A stretch of 61,768 bases of DNA from Rhodobiaceae bacterium (lineage in GTDB: Bacteria > Pseudomonadota > Alphaproteobacteria > Rhizobiales > NORP267). Position numbers and translations under genes: made by a program. This document shows, one piece after another, positions 9,546-19,702 of this stretch. The DNA is taken from NCBI GenBank assembly GCA_020441905.1, contig JAGRLG010000020.1, positions 1 to 61,768 on the forward strand. The letters run 5' to 3'. The stretch's first letter is position 1. Each line of letters starts with the position of its first letter. Under the pieces are notes generated by a model, which saw only the letters and a list, made by a program, of their open reading frames with translations, did not search any database and was not told the DNA's origin.

Positions 9546-10591
9546 TATTCCGCCCCACTGCCGCCGACCAGTTCCAGAGCCGGAACGGTATCGGCATCGC
9601 CGGCGGGGGACCGGCGCGCCAGAGCGGGGGCGGCATCGCGCGGCGCCGACAAAATGGCGTGCAGGGCGAGAAGCGACAAATGGGGCGGCCGGTCGGTATG
9701 GTGCAGGGTGAAGGAACCGCCGATGCGCCGCGCCAGATCGCGCAGCGCCTCGCGATGGGCCTGGAGGCGGCGGACATAGCGTTCCTTGAGCATTTCGGCG
9801 CGCCCGGCCAGCAGCCGCGTCTGGCCATTGGGGCTGAGGAACTCGACTCGGCCGGCAAAGGGGAAGGTTTCCTCGACCGGATCGAGGATTTGCACCAGGT
9901 GACAGCGCAGGCCAAGGGCGGCGATGGCCTGAATGCTTGCGGTCAGCGCCTCCAGCGGCTGGAGAAAGTCGGAAAACAGCACATAGTCGCTATGCGCCGA
10001 AAGGGGGTGCAGCGGCGGCAGAGCGTATTCCGCCCGCGCGCCTATTCCCCCGCCTCTCCCCCCGCCTTTTCCGCTGCCGGGACCGGCCGGCCCGGCCGTG
10101 ATGGCGCGGGCGATTTCCTCGGCGAGGCGTCGCGGCGCGGTCAGCCCGCCGGCGGGGCGGGTAAGGCCCGGCACGGCGATGCGCTCGCCGCCGCGAACCA
10201 GGATTTCGCCCAGCGCCAACGCCATGACAATGGCGTCGTGGTCCTTGGAGCGCGATGCCAGATCGGAGGCGAAACCCATGGAGGGCGAGCGGTCCGGCCA
10301 CAGCCAGACAGTGTGGGCGGCCTCCCATTCCTGCTCGCGGATATAGAGATGGTCGTCGCGCGCCGAACGGCGCCAGTCGATACGCGTTAGCAGATCCCCC
10401 TGGGCAAAGCGGCGATACTGCCAGAAGGTTTCGCCCGAGCCGGCGCGGCGGCGGCCATGCCAGCCGGGGGCAACGCTGTGGGCTATGGCCGAGGCCTCGA
10501 CCAGCAGCGCCGGCAGGGCGGCGGCGGCAACCGCCGCTTCCTGGTGCCATCCGGCCCCTTTTCCCCGTTCCTGCGCTGCCTCATGTGCCAA
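9545..10591 (-). CDS. DUF58 domain protein
   Basis: 348 residues. The DUF58 signature is clear: FWQYRRFAQGDLLTRIDWRR followed by SARDDHLYIREQEWE. DUF58 proteins carry a vWA-like fold and almost always sit beside a MoxR ATPase, as here (four bases downstream of moxR). No transmembrane helices are evident, so it is probably the cytoplasmic or membrane-associated partner between the ATPase and the two membrane proteins. Its start is the ATG at 10591; the first 30 residues are variable. Confidence 0.87.
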   Translation of the reverse strand: MAHEAAQERGKGAGWHQEAAVAAAALPALLVEASAIAHSVAPGWHGRRRAGSGETFWQYRRFAQGDLLTRIDWRRSARDDHLYIREQEWEAAHTVWLWPDRSPSMGFASDLASRSKDHDAIVMALALGEILVRGGERIAVPGLTRPAGGLTAPRRLAEEIARAITAGPAGPGSGKGGGRGGGIGARAEYALPPLHPLSAHSDYVLFSDFLQPLEALTASIQAIAALGLRCHLVQILDPVEETFPFAGRVEFLSPNGQTRLLAGRAEMLKERYVRRLQAHREALRDLARRIGGSFTLHHTDRPPHLSLLALHAILSAPRDAAPALARRSPAGDADTVPALELVGGSGAE

Positions 10592-10595
10592 GCGC

Positions 10596-11606
<1,011 letters not shown>

Positions 11607-11761
11607 GACCTCAAATATAGAGCGCTGCCGGCCCTTTGCGGAAGGGCGCAGTTATGAAATGCGCGTGATGGCGACCATGGCGGGCAAAAACGCCGTTATG
11701 ATGTCGCTTCAAGGGTTTCGTCCCGGGCGGGGTACGCGGCGGCAAGGCAGGCAATAAGGCA

Positions 11762-12388
11762 ATGGCGGCAGGCGGCAGGAAAGAGAAGGCGAAGAGCGGC
11801 GCGGATCCGGGCGCCGCGCTGTCCGGCATCGAATCGCAGGTACGGCGCGCGGTATCGCGCGGGCCGGCGCCGGTGCATTTGTGGAACCCGCCCTTTTGCG
11901 GCGATCTCGACATGCGCATCGCCGCAGACGGCACCTGGTTCTACATGGGCACGCCGATCGGCCGCATGCCGCTGGTCAGGCTGTTCGCCAGCGTGCTGCG
12001 CCATGACGAGGACGGCAAATATTATCTGGTAACCCCGGTCGAGAAGGCCGGTATCACCGTCGACGATGCGCCCTTCGTCGCGGTGGCGATGAGCGCGGCC
12101 GGCGGCGGCAAGGCGCAGGTTCTTACCTTTGTCACCAATGTCGGCGACACCGTTGCGGTGGACGACGAGCATCCGCTGCGATTCGAAATCGAGCAGGGCA
12201 GCGGCGGCCTCAAGCCCTATGTGCTGGTGCGCGGCCGCCTGGAGGCGCTGGTGGCGCGCGCGGTCTATTATGACCTGGTGGCGCTGGCGGTGCATGAAAG
12301 CATCGATGGCGAAGAGAGCTTCGGGGTATGGAGCAGCGGCGATTTCTATGCCATGGCGCCGTCGTCAACGGTGATGGAGCAGCAATGA
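11762..12388 (+). CDS. DUF1285 family protein
   Basis: 208 residues matching DUF1285, a conserved alphaproteobacterial family of unknown function. Recognisable segments are HLWNPPFCGDLDMRIAADGT, WFYMGTPIGR, YLVTPVEKAGI and a C-terminal ALVARAVYYDLVALAV region. No signal peptide or transmembrane helix. The gene overlaps the next gene by an ATGA, so the two are coupled. The position next to MoxR/DUF58 genes on one side and NUDIX and cca on the other is a recurrent alphaproteobacterial arrangement, but gives no clear function. Confidence 0.85.
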   Translation: MAAGGRKEKAKSGADPGAALSGIESQVRRAVSRGPAPVHLWNPPFCGDLDMRIAADGTWFYMGTPIGRMPLVRLFASVLRHDEDGKYYLVTPVEKAGITVDDAPFVAVAMSAAGGGKAQVLTFVTNVGDTVAVDDEHPLRFEIEQGSGGLKPYVLVRGRLEALVARAVYYDLVALAVHESIDGEESFGVWSSGDFYAMAPSSTVMEQQ

Positions 12389-13059
12389 GCGGGGTGGCGG
12401 TCAAGCCAAATCCGGTATTTACCGGCGCCGAATTCGTGATGCGCGCGCGGGCGCGGCTGTCGCCGCTGCCCTTCGAGGCGCCGCCGTCGCAAGGGGTGGC
12501 CGGATTGCGCGGCGATCACATCATGAACCCGATGTCGACGCCTTCGCCCCGGCGCCTGGCCCAGCTGCGTTCGGCCGCGGTGCTGGTGCCGGTGATGGTG
12601 CGCGAGGGCGAGGCCACATTGCTGCTGACCCAGCGCACCGAGGAATTGCCGGCCCATGCCGGCCAGGTCGCCTTTCCCGGCGGCAAGGTCGAGGAAGAAG
12701 ACGAAACCCCGCTCCATGCCGCCCTGCGCGAGGCGCAAGAGGAAATCGGCCTGCCGCCGGACCATGCCGAGCCGCTGGGCTATCTGCGCCCCTATCACAC
12801 CACCAGCGGCTTCAAGGTGATTCCGGTGGTGGCGGCGGTGACCCCCGGGTTCGACATCGTGCCGGATGAAAGCGAGGTCGCGGCGGTGTTCGAGGTGCCG
12901 CTGTCCTTTCTCATGAACCCGGCCAATCACCAGCGCCACAGCCGGATCTGGCGGGGCATGCGGCGCTTCTTTTTCGCCATGCCCTATGAAAACCGCTACA
13001 TCTGGGGCATTACCGCGGGAATTATCCGTGAACTCTATGACGAGGTCTATCGCGCCTGA
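12385..13059 (+). CDS. CoA pyrophosphatase (NUDIX)
   Basis: 224-residue NUDIX enzyme of the NudL type, which splits CoA and related thioesters into 4'-phosphopantetheine and 3',5'-ADP. The CoA-specific motif LLTQRTEELPAHAGQVAFPG precedes the Nudix box, whose core is LREAQEEIGL. The ATG at 12385 lies in an ATGA overlap with the DUF1285 stop. About 60 residues precede the catalytic domain. The assignment to the CoA subgroup rests on the LLTxR and GQVAFPGG elements. Confidence 0.88.
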   Translation: MSGVAVKPNPVFTGAEFVMRARARLSPLPFEAPPSQGVAGLRGDHIMNPMSTPSPRRLAQLRSAAVLVPVMVREGEATLLLTQRTEELPAHAGQVAFPGGKVEEEDETPLHAALREAQEEIGLPPDHAEPLGYLRPYHTTSGFKVIPVVAAVTPGFDIVPDESEVAAVFEVPLSFLMNPANHQRHSRIWRGMRRFFFAMPYENRYIWGITAGIIRELYDEVYRA

Positions 13060-13100
13060 GCGCGCCGCCCGGCCGGGGCGGAGAGGGAAGGACGGTTCCG

Positions 13101-14366
13101 ATGAGCGGCGCCAAGAGCAGGCAAATCGCCACACTTGAAGGTCAGGCCTGGCTTCAGGACCCGGCCCTGCACAAGGTGCTGGAAGTGCTGGGCGGGGAAT
13201 CGGGCGACGCCACCCGCGTCGTCGGTGGCGCGGTGCGCAATGCGCTGTTCGCCCGCCCGGTGCGCGATATCGATCTGGCGACCCAGCTTTCGCCGCGCGA
13301 GGTCCTGGCGAAAGCCGGCAAGGCGGGACTCAAGGCGGTGCCGACGGGAATCGACCACGGCACGGTGACGGTAATCGCCAATGGCCGCCCCTTCGAGGTG
13401 ACGACCCTGCGCCTCGACATCGAAACCTATGGCCGCCATGCCCGCGTCGCCTTCACCCATGACTGGGCCGAGGATGCGGCGCGGCGCGATTTCACTATCA
13501 ATGCGCTCTATGCCGATCTCAACGGCAAGATCCATGACCCGCTGGGCGGACTTCCCGATGTGGCGGCGCGCCATGTGCGCTTCATCGGCGATGCCGATGC
13601 GCGAATAAGCGAGGATTATCTGCGGGTTCTGCGTTTCTTCCGTCTCCATGCCGAATATGGCGCCGGAGCGTTGGACCCCGCCGGCCTTGCCGCCTGCATT
13701 CGCGGCCGCCACGGGCTGGCGCAGCTTTCCGCCGAACGGCTGGGCCAGGAGACGCGGCGCCTGCTTGGCGCCGGCTACCCAATGGAATCGGTGGCGGCGA
13801 TGGCCGATACCGGCATCATCCACGAGCTTTTTGCCGGCATGGTCTACCTGTCGGCGCTGGAAAAGCTTTTGCGAATCGAAGCCGCGCTGGCCCTTGAGCC
13901 GGACGCCATGGCCCGCCTCGCGGTGCTGGGCTGCGCCGTGCCGGAGGACGCCGACCGGCTGCTGGCGCGGCTGCGCCTGTCGCGGGCGGAACACGGGCGG
14001 CTGAAGGCCGCCGCCGCACATTGGCGCGACATGACGCCGGCCTTGGGCGAAGAAGCGCGGAAAATAGAGCTTTATCGTGGCGCGGAGGAGGTTTTCCGGG
14101 ACCGGGTCCTGATGTCCTGGAGCAAACGCGGCGGCGGTGCCGGCGATGCTGGCTGGGCCGATCTGTTCGCCTTTCCGGCGCGCTGGAAAGCGCCGCAACT
14201 GCCCTGGCGCGGCGCCGATCTGAAGAGAATGGGAATTGGTCCCGGACCGCGTGTCGGCGCGGTGCTTCGCGAGGCCGAAGCGCGCTGGATCGCGGCCGGT
14301 TTTCCAACCGACAAGCGGGCGCTCGACCGGCTGGTCGGCGAAGCGGCGGCGGCAATATCCGGTTAG
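13101..14366 (+). CDS. cca: CCA-adding tRNA nucleotidyltransferase
   Basis: 421-residue class II nucleotidyltransferase that builds or repairs the CCA end of tRNA. The head domain has VVGGAVRNAL, the catalytic RDIDLAT (DxD) and ARRDFTINALYAD. The neck and body follow with RFIGDADARISEDYLRVLRF, typical of the polyA polymerase/CCA family. Single-gene alphaproteobacteria usually use this protein as a full CCA-adding enzyme, so I favour that over poly(A) polymerase. A purine-rich stretch GGAGAGGGAAGGA lies just upstream of the start. Confidence 0.9.
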   Translation: MSGAKSRQIATLEGQAWLQDPALHKVLEVLGGESGDATRVVGGAVRNALFARPVRDIDLATQLSPREVLAKAGKAGLKAVPTGIDHGTVTVIANGRPFEVTTLRLDIETYGRHARVAFTHDWAEDAARRDFTINALYADLNGKIHDPLGGLPDVAARHVRFIGDADARISEDYLRVLRFFRLHAEYGAGALDPAGLAACIRGRHGLAQLSAERLGQETRRLLGAGYPMESVAAMADTGIIHELFAGMVYLSALEKLLRIEAALALEPDAMARLAVLGCAVPEDADRLLARLRLSRAEHGRLKAAAAHWRDMTPALGEEARKIELYRGAEEVFRDRVLMSWSKRGGGAGDAGWADLFAFPARWKAPQLPWRGADLKRMGIGPGPRVGAVLREAEARWIAAGFPTDKRALDRLVGEAAAAISG

Positions 14367-14387
14367 GCGGCCTCGCAGCGCCGGGCG

Positions 14388-15017
14388 TCAGCTCGGATTG
14401 AGCAATTGGCGGATCGGCGCGGCGGCGGCTTCCGGTTCCTGTTTGAGATTGAGCGGATTGACGAAGCGGCCCTTGGCGTCGAACAGATAGACCAGCGCGG
14501 TGTGATCGACCGAATAGTCGCCACCTTCCATCGGAACCTTGCGGAAATAGACCCGGTATGCCCTTGCCATGCGCTGGACTTCGCCGAGCGGGCCGGTGAG
14601 GGCGCGGATATGGGTATCGAAGCTGCCCAGATAGTCGGCGAGCGCCTCGCGGGTGTCGCGCTCGGGGTCCACGGAGACGAAAAGGGTGTTGATGCGGCCG
14701 GCGTCGGCGCCAAGCTTTTCCAGCACCAGCGACATTTCGTACAGCGTGGTCGGGCAGACCTCGGGGCAATGGGTGAAGCCGAAAAACATCACCGTCGGCT
14801 TGCCGAGCAGGGTCTGGTCGGTCACCGTGTCGCCGTTCTGGTCGATGAGCGAGAACGGGCCGCCGATCTTGATTTCGGTCTTGGGATTCAAGGCGTTGAA
14901 CAAGGCCGAGGGCCGCTGCTGGACATAGGTGTAGGCGCCAAGGCCGAGCGCGGCGGCGACGGCGAGCCCGGCGGCGGCATAGAGCCGGAAGCGGCGCTTG
15001 CTATGGCTGGTCGTCAC
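14388..15017 (-). CDS. SCO1/SenC family copper chaperone
   Basis: 209 residues, membrane-anchored thioredoxin-fold protein that delivers copper to the CuA site of cytochrome c oxidase. An N-terminal anchor (residues about 10-30) precedes the fold. The copper ligands are the CxxxC of THCPEVCP and the His of SVDHTALVYLFD. The start is a GTG at 15017 with a GGGAG ribosome-binding site seven bases upstream; an ATG at 15083 would give a non-homologous tail. It follows hemF and a small membrane protein, so respiratory-enzyme assembly is a shared theme. Confidence 0.88.
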   Translation of the reverse strand: MTTSHSKRRFRLYAAAGLAVAAALGLGAYTYVQQRPSALFNALNPKTEIKIGGPFSLIDQNGDTVTDQTLLGKPTVMFFGFTHCPEVCPTTLYEMSLVLEKLGADAGRINTLFVSVDPERDTREALADYLGSFDTHIRALTGPLGEVQRMARAYRVYFRKVPMEGGDYSVDHTALVYLFDAKGRFVNPLNLKQEPEAAAAPIRQLLNPS

Positions 15018-15073
15018 GGCGTTTCTCCCAAAAGGGTCTTCCAGCGCGGCCTTCGCGGCGGCGCGCCGCGGTG

Positions 15074-15265
15074 TCAAAAGCACAGGGCGAGATTGTTGAA
15101 CAGGATGGTGAGATAGATTTCAACCCCGCTGCGCGCCCACAGCGCCATGGCCGCCAGAAGCAGCAGGACGGCGCCGGCGCCGGCGGCCCAGAGCGGCCAT
15201 GCCGCGGCCGGCCGGCCCCGCGGCGGCGGTCTGGGTGTGGTTCTGGATGTCATGTCCGGCGGCAT
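15074..15265 (-). CDS. small single-pass membrane protein
   Basis: 63 residues: a Pro/Arg-rich N-terminus, one transmembrane helix (AAWPLWAAGAGAVLLLLAAM) and a short hydrophobic tail ending NNLALCF. No family recognised. It lies between hemF and the SCO gene on the same strand, so it may assist respiratory complex assembly; that is inference only. Two ATGs are possible (15265, 15253), neither with a strong ribosome-binding site. Confidence 0.5.
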   Translation of the reverse strand: MPPDMTSRTTPRPPPRGRPAAAWPLWAAGAGAVLLLLAAMALWARSGVEIYLTILFNNLALCF

Positions 15266-15317
15266 TTCATCATCATGTGGCTGCTGCGCGCCGGTTTGCA
15301 AGGACCTGCGGCGATGT

Positions 15318-16208
15318 TCACGGCCATTTGGCTTGCGGCGGCATGGAGGACAGGATCGCCTCGACATTGCCGCCGGTCTTGAGGCCGAACATGGTGCCGC
15401 GGTCATAGAGCAGGTTGAATTCGGCATAGCGGCCGCGGCGGACGAGCTGTTCCTCGCGGTCGGCTTCGCTCCACGGCGTCTCCATGTTGCGGCGGATCAG
15501 GGCCGGGTAGATGCCGGCAAAGGCTTCGCCGACGGCGCGGGTAAAGGCGAAGCCGGCTTCCCAGTCGGCAACCTCCAGCCGGTCGTAGAAGATGCCGCCA
15601 ATGCCGCGCATCTCGCCGCGATGGGGCAGGAAGAAATACTCGTCGCACCAGGCTTTCAGCTTTTCGTAGTCGGCGACCGGCGCGTGGGCCTCGCAGGCGG
15701 CGCGCATGGCGGCGTGGAAATCCCTGGCGTCCGGATCCTCCTGGTTGCGCCTGCGCCCGAGAACCGGCGTCAGGTCGCCGCCGCCGCCGAACCACAGCCG
15801 CGAGGTGGCGATCATGCGGGTGTTCAGATGGGCGGCGGGGACATTGGGGTTGTGCATGTGGGCGATGAGCGAAATGCCGCTGGCCCAGAAATGGGGGTCG
15901 TCCTCGGTGCCGGGAATCTGGGCGCGGAAGGCGGGCGGCAATTCGCCGAAAACGGTCGAGATGTGGACGCCGACCTTCTCGAAGACGCGGCCATGCATGA
16001 GCGCCATTTCGCCGCCGCCGCCATTGTCCCCGGAATGATCGGTCCGGCTCCAGGGCTTGCGCCGGAAGCGGCCCGGCGGGCGATCCGACAACGGGCCGGT
16101 CAATTCGTCCTCGATGGCCTCGAAACTGGCGCAGATGGTGTCGCGCAACTGGGCGAACCAGTGGGCGGCGCGGGTCTTCTTGGCGGCAAGGTCGGCGGGC
16201 AGCGTCAT
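15318..16208 (-). CDS. hemF: oxygen-dependent coproporphyrinogen III oxidase
   Basis: 296 residues; converts coproporphyrinogen III to protoporphyrinogen IX with O2 in haem synthesis. Conserved blocks include [46 protein letters not shown] and the C-terminal [20 protein letters not shown]. Full length for the family. Its ATG overlaps the trmL stop (ATGA). Haem supply beside bc1 and SCO genes is coherent with an aerobic respiratory locus. Confidence 0.96.
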   Translation of the reverse strand: MTLPADLAAKKTRAAHWFAQLRDTICASFEAIEDELTGPLSDRPPGRFRRKPWSRTDHSGDNGGGGEMALMHGRVFEKVGVHISTVFGELPPAFRAQIPGTEDDPHFWASGISLIAHMHNPNVPAAHLNTRMIATSRLWFGGGGDLTPVLGRRRNQEDPDARDFHAAMRAACEAHAPVADYEKLKAWCDEYFFLPHRGEMRGIGGIFYDRLEVADWEAGFAFTRAVGEAFAGIYPALIRRNMETPWSEADREEQLVRRGRYAEFNLLYDRGTMFGLKTGGNVEAILSSMPPQAKWP

Positions 16209-16690
16209 GGCGATGCGCTCCTTGGCGCGTCAGGCGGAAAAAGGCCAGTTTGCCGCAAGCCCTCGCCCAGCGCCATGGCGGCGGTGACGGCGACATTGAG
16301 CGAGCGCATTCCACCGCGCATGGGAATGCGGATGCGGGCATCGGCACGCCGGTGCACCTCGGGCGGCACACCCGCCGATTCGCGCCCCAGCAACAGGATA
16401 TCCCCGTCCTGGAAGGTGAATTCGGTATAGGGCCGGGCGGCGCTGGTGGTGAGCAGTACGAGCCGGGCATTGGTTTCGCCGGCCAGCCAGCCGGCGAAGG
16501 CGGCAAAGGACGAATGGCGGCGCATCTCGACATGATCCAGATAGTCCATGCCGGCGCGGCGCATGGCATGGGAGCCAATCGGGAACCCGGCGGGTTCGAT
16601 CAGGTCGACGCCGACGCCGAGGCAGGCGGCAAGCCGCAGAATCGTTCCCGTGTTCTGCGCGATATCGGGCTCGAACAAGGCCAGTCTCAT
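16205..16690 (-). CDS. trmL: tRNA (cytidine/uridine-34-2'-O)-methyltransferase
   Basis: 161-residue SPOUT methyltransferase of the TrmL/CspR group, which methylates the wobble base of tRNA-Leu. The motifs of the knotted AdoMet fold are present: [19 protein letters not shown] at the N-terminus, [15 protein letters not shown] and the terminal [14 protein letters not shown]. First gene of the trmL-hemF-small protein-SCO run. Confidence 0.93.
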   Translation of the reverse strand: MRLALFEPDIAQNTGTILRLAACLGVGVDLIEPAGFPIGSHAMRRAGMDYLDHVEMRRHSSFAAFAGWLAGETNARLVLLTTSAARPYTEFTFQDGDILLLGRESAGVPPEVHRRADARIRIPMRGGMRSLNVAVTAAMALGEGLRQTGLFPPDAPRSASP

Positions 16691-16990
16691 CGATTTGGAT
16701 CCGGATCGAAAACGGTCAGAGGCGCTCTCAGCCGCCGCCGCGCGGCAGGCCGGCCACGGCCTTTATGCGACATTGTGTGCGCCGCGCCAAGGAAGGCTGG
16801 ACAAGGCAAATGAAGGATGCCAAAAGGAGCGCGCATTTTTTCCGGGCTTCCGGAGGCAGATAACGGTTCCATCGCGACCGGAAGTCCTGCTGGTTTCAGC
16901 AGGGGCCTTTCGCGCCGCTGGGGCCGCGGGTGCTTTTTTGGACCCGTTTCTGCCCACCGGCATTTCGCCCGTCATGGAAAGGAAGTGACC
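16691..16990. promoter_or_regulatory. divergent intergenic region between trmL and petABC
   Basis: This 300-base region must hold the start signals of both units. A 7-bp stem with a GTTT loop lies at 16886-16903 (CCTGCTG / CAGCAGG) and could shape the petA leader. A purine-rich GGAAAGGAAG (16978-16987 region) serves as ribosome-binding site. No confident promoter pair is seen. Confidence 0.4.
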
Positions 16991-17515
16991 GTGGCATCGA
17001 GCAAGACCGCCGAACCCACCCGCCGGGATTTCCTCTACATCGCCACCGGATCGTTCGCCGCCGTCGGCGCGGCGGCCGCGGTCTGGCCGCTTGTCGACCA
17101 GATGAATCCGGATGCCAGCGTTCAGGCGCTGGCCGCGATCGAGGTTGACCTTAGCGCCATCGAGGAAGGCCAGAGCGTAACCGTCAAATGGCAGGGCAAA
17201 CCGGTATTCATCCGCCATCGCACCGCCAAGGAGATCGAGGAGGCGCGCAGCGTCGATATTTCGACATTGCGCGATCCCCAGAGTGACGAACAGCGCGTCA
17301 AGGAAGGCCATGAGCAGTGGCTGGTGATGGTCGGCATCTGCACCCATCTGGGCTGCGTGCCGGTTGGCCAGTCCGGCGATTTCGATGGCTGGTTCTGCCC
17401 GTGCCACGGATCGCATTACGACACCGCGGGACGTATCCGCAGGGGACCGGCGCCGCTCAATCTCGAGGTTCCGGCCTACGAGTTCGTCGAAGACGAAAAA
17501 GTGCGGATCGGCTAA
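16991..17515 (+). CDS. petA: ubiquinol-cytochrome c reductase, Rieske iron-sulfur subunit
   Basis: 174 residues; the 2Fe-2S electron-transfer subunit of the bc1 complex. A twin-arginine-type start ([17 protein letters not shown]) forms the membrane anchor. The cluster motifs are CTHLGC and CPCHGSH, with the disulfide Cys inside them. I use the GTG at 16991; a GTG six bases earlier is equally in frame and the AGGAAG upstream cannot separate them. First gene of petABC, 14 bases before cytochrome b. Confidence 0.95.
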   Translation: MASSKTAEPTRRDFLYIATGSFAAVGAAAAVWPLVDQMNPDASVQALAAIEVDLSAIEEGQSVTVKWQGKPVFIRHRTAKEIEEARSVDISTLRDPQSDEQRVKEGHEQWLVMVGICTHLGCVPVGQSGDFDGWFCPCHGSHYDTAGRIRRGPAPLNLEVPAYEFVEDEKVRIG

Positions 17516-17529
17516 GGGGAACGCGAAAA

Positions 17530-18789
17530 ATGAGCTCTCTTCACGGCGAAAGCTACGAGCCGCAGTCCAAATTCATGAAATGGTTCGAAAGCCGGCTTCC
17601 GGTGATGGGCCTGCTGTATCCCACGGCAGTGACCTTCCCGACGCCGCGCAACCTGAACTATTTCTGGACCTTCGGCGCCATCCTGATGGTGTTTCTGGTG
17701 ATCCAGCTGATTACCGGCATCGTTCTGGCCATGCATTACACCGCTCATGTCGCCTTCGCCTTCGAAAGCGTCGAGCACATCATGCGCGATGTCAATTTCG
17801 GCTGGCTGCTGCGCTATGTGCATGCCAATGGCGCCTCGATGTTCTTCCTCGCGGTTTATATCCATATTTTCCGCGGCCTCTATTACGGCTCCTACAAGGC
17901 GCCGCGCGAGATCCTGTGGATCCTCGGCGTGGTCCTGCTGCTGCTGATGATGGCCACGGCCTTCATGGGCTACGTGCTTCCCTGGGGCCAGATGAGCTTC
18001 TGGGCCGCCACCGTGATCACCAACCTGTTCAGCGCCATTCCGCTGATCGGCAAGGAAATCACACAGTGGATGTGGGGCGGCTTCGCGGTCGACAATCCGA
18101 CGCTGAACCGCTTCTTCTCGCTGCACTACCTGCTGCCCTTCATGATTGCCGCCGTCGTCGTGCTGCATATCTGGGCGCTGCATGTGCCGGGCAACAACAA
18201 CCCGCTCGGAATCGATGTCAAGAAGAAGCAGGATACGTTGCCCTTCCACCCCTATTATACGGTCAAGGACAGCTTCGCGCTGATCGTCTTCTTCGTGCTG
18301 TTCGCGGCCTTCGTCTTCTATGCGCCGAACTATCTCGGCCATACCGACAACTACATCAAGGCCAACCCGCTGGTGACCCCGGCCCATATCGTGCCGGAAT
18401 GGTACTTCCTGCCATTCTACGCCATCCTGCGGGCCATCCCCGACAAGCTTGGCGGCGTCATAGCCATGTTCGGTTCCATCGCGGTGTTGTTTGTGCTGCC
18501 GTGGCTGGATACCTCCAAGGTGCGCTCGGCCAGGTTCCGCCCGCTCTACCGCCAGTTTTTCTGGATCCTGCTGGCGGTGTGCATCGGCCTGGGCTATCTC
18601 GGCTCCCAGCCGGCCGAGGGTGGCTTCGTCATCGCGGCGCGCATCCTGACCGCCTATTATTTCTTCCACTTCCTGATCCTTCTGCCGCTGCTTGGCTTTG
18701 TCGAAAAGCCGAAGCCGCTTCCCGCCAGCATTTCCGAATCCGTGCTGGCGAAGTCGGCGGGCGCGGCCGGTGCGGAATCCAAGGCTTAA
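17530..18789 (+). CDS. petB: cytochrome b of the bc1 complex
   Basis: 419 residues, about eight transmembrane helices, carrying both b haems and the quinone sites. Visible hallmarks are [11 protein letters not shown], the [20 protein letters not shown] segment of the Qo region, and [12 protein letters not shown] (PEWY motif at Qo). The second half ([11 protein letters not shown] onward) is intact, so this is a fused full-length cytochrome b rather than a b6/IV split. GGGGA at 17517-17521 region is the ribosome-binding site for the ATG at 17530. Confidence 0.97.
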   Translation: MSSLHGESYEPQSKFMKWFESRLPVMGLLYPTAVTFPTPRNLNYFWTFGAILMVFLVIQLITGIVLAMHYTAHVAFAFESVEHIMRDVNFGWLLRYVHANGASMFFLAVYIHIFRGLYYGSYKAPREILWILGVVLLLLMMATAFMGYVLPWGQMSFWAATVITNLFSAIPLIGKEITQWMWGGFAVDNPTLNRFFSLHYLLPFMIAAVVVLHIWALHVPGNNNPLGIDVKKKQDTLPFHPYYTVKDSFALIVFFVLFAAFVFYAPNYLGHTDNYIKANPLVTPAHIVPEWYFLPFYAILRAIPDKLGGVIAMFGSIAVLFVLPWLDTSKVRSARFRPLYRQFFWILLAVCIGLGYLGSQPAEGGFVIAARILTAYYFFHFLILLPLLGFVEKPKPLPASISESVLAKSAGAAGAESKA

Positions 18790-18799
18790 GGGGAACAGC

Positions 18800-19606
18800 A
18801 TGTTCGATCTTGGTAAGACACGGGCGCGGCGTTTCCTGCTCGCATCGGCCCTGGTGGCCGCGGGCGGCCTGACCGTCGTGGCCTCGCTGCCGGCAATGGC
18901 CGCAGAGGGCGCGGCACTGCCCAAGCAGGAATGGTCGTTCAGCGGCCCCTTCGGCAAATTCGACCGGGCGCAATTGCAGCGCGGTTTCCAGGTTTTCAAG
19001 GAAGTGTGTGCCTCCTGCCACAGCATGGGGCTGATTTCCTTCCGCAACCTGGCGGAAAGCGGCGGGCCGGAATTCCCCGAAGATGCCGTCAAGGCGCTGG
19101 CGGCGGAATACGAGGTTCAGGACGGTCCCGACAAGGACGGCGAGATGTTCACCCGCCCGGCCCTGCCTTCGGACCGCATTCCCGCACCCTTTGCCAATGA
19201 GCAGGCGGCGCGGGCATCCAATAACGGCTCCCTGCCGCCGGACCTGTCGGTCATCACCAAGGCGCGCCATGGCGGCGCCGACTACATTTACGCGCTGCTG
19301 TCGGGCTATGAAGAGGCCCCGGCCGATATCGAGCTGCGCGACGGCATGAGCTACAACGCCTATTTCACCGGCCACCAGATCGCCATGCCGGCGCCCTTGT
19401 TCGAGGATGCCGTCGAATACAGCGACGGCACGGCGGGCACCGTCGAGCAATATGCCAAGGATGTGGCCGCATTCCTGACCTGGGCCGGGGAGCCTTCGCT
19501 GGAGGCGCGCCACAAGATGGGCCTCAATGTGATGATCTACCTGGTCATCCTCGCCGGCCTGCTTTATGCGGCCAAGCGGCGGCTTTTCTCCAGCGTTGAT
19601 CATTGA
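18800..19606 (+). CDS. petC: cytochrome c1 of the bc1 complex
   Basis: 268 residues. A cleavable signal ends near LPAMAAEG, then VCASCHSMGLISFRN carries the CxxCH haem site. A Met ligand is expected in the GHQIAMPAPL segment. The C-terminal anchor is GLNVMIYLVILAGLLYAAKR. The ATG is preceded by AAGGGGAA. Last gene of petABC, followed by a strong terminator. Confidence 0.96.
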   Translation: MFDLGKTRARRFLLASALVAAGGLTVVASLPAMAAEGAALPKQEWSFSGPFGKFDRAQLQRGFQVFKEVCASCHSMGLISFRNLAESGGPEFPEDAVKALAAEYEVQDGPDKDGEMFTRPALPSDRIPAPFANEQAARASNNGSLPPDLSVITKARHGGADYIYALLSGYEEAPADIELRDGMSYNAYFTGHQIAMPAPLFEDAVEYSDGTAGTVEQYAKDVAAFLTWAGEPSLEARHKMGLNVMIYLVILAGLLYAAKRRLFSSVDH

Positions 19607-19638
19607 TCGCGCGGAGTGCATCTGGATACCGAGATCGG

Positions 19639-19671
19639 AGCCGGGGAACGAAATCGTTCCCCGGCTTTTTT
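19639..19671 (+). terminator. Rho-independent terminator after petABC
   Basis: Perfect 12-bp stem (AGCCGGGGAACG / CGTTCCCCGGCT) with an AAAT loop, followed at once by six T residues. Located 33 bases after the petC stop and 32 bases before mtnP, so it separates the two units. Confidence 0.92.
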
Positions 19672-19702
19672 GTTGATACCAGGCTGGAGGACGGGCGGAT
19701 AA

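Noticed and set aside
11607..11640. leaderless moxR transcript from TATATT close to the ATG
   Set aside because: No acceptable -35 box; the match is a single hexamer.
17364..18872. 502-residue frame overlapping petB
   Set aside because: Arg/Pro/His-rich with no family resemblance; petB in another frame is unambiguous.
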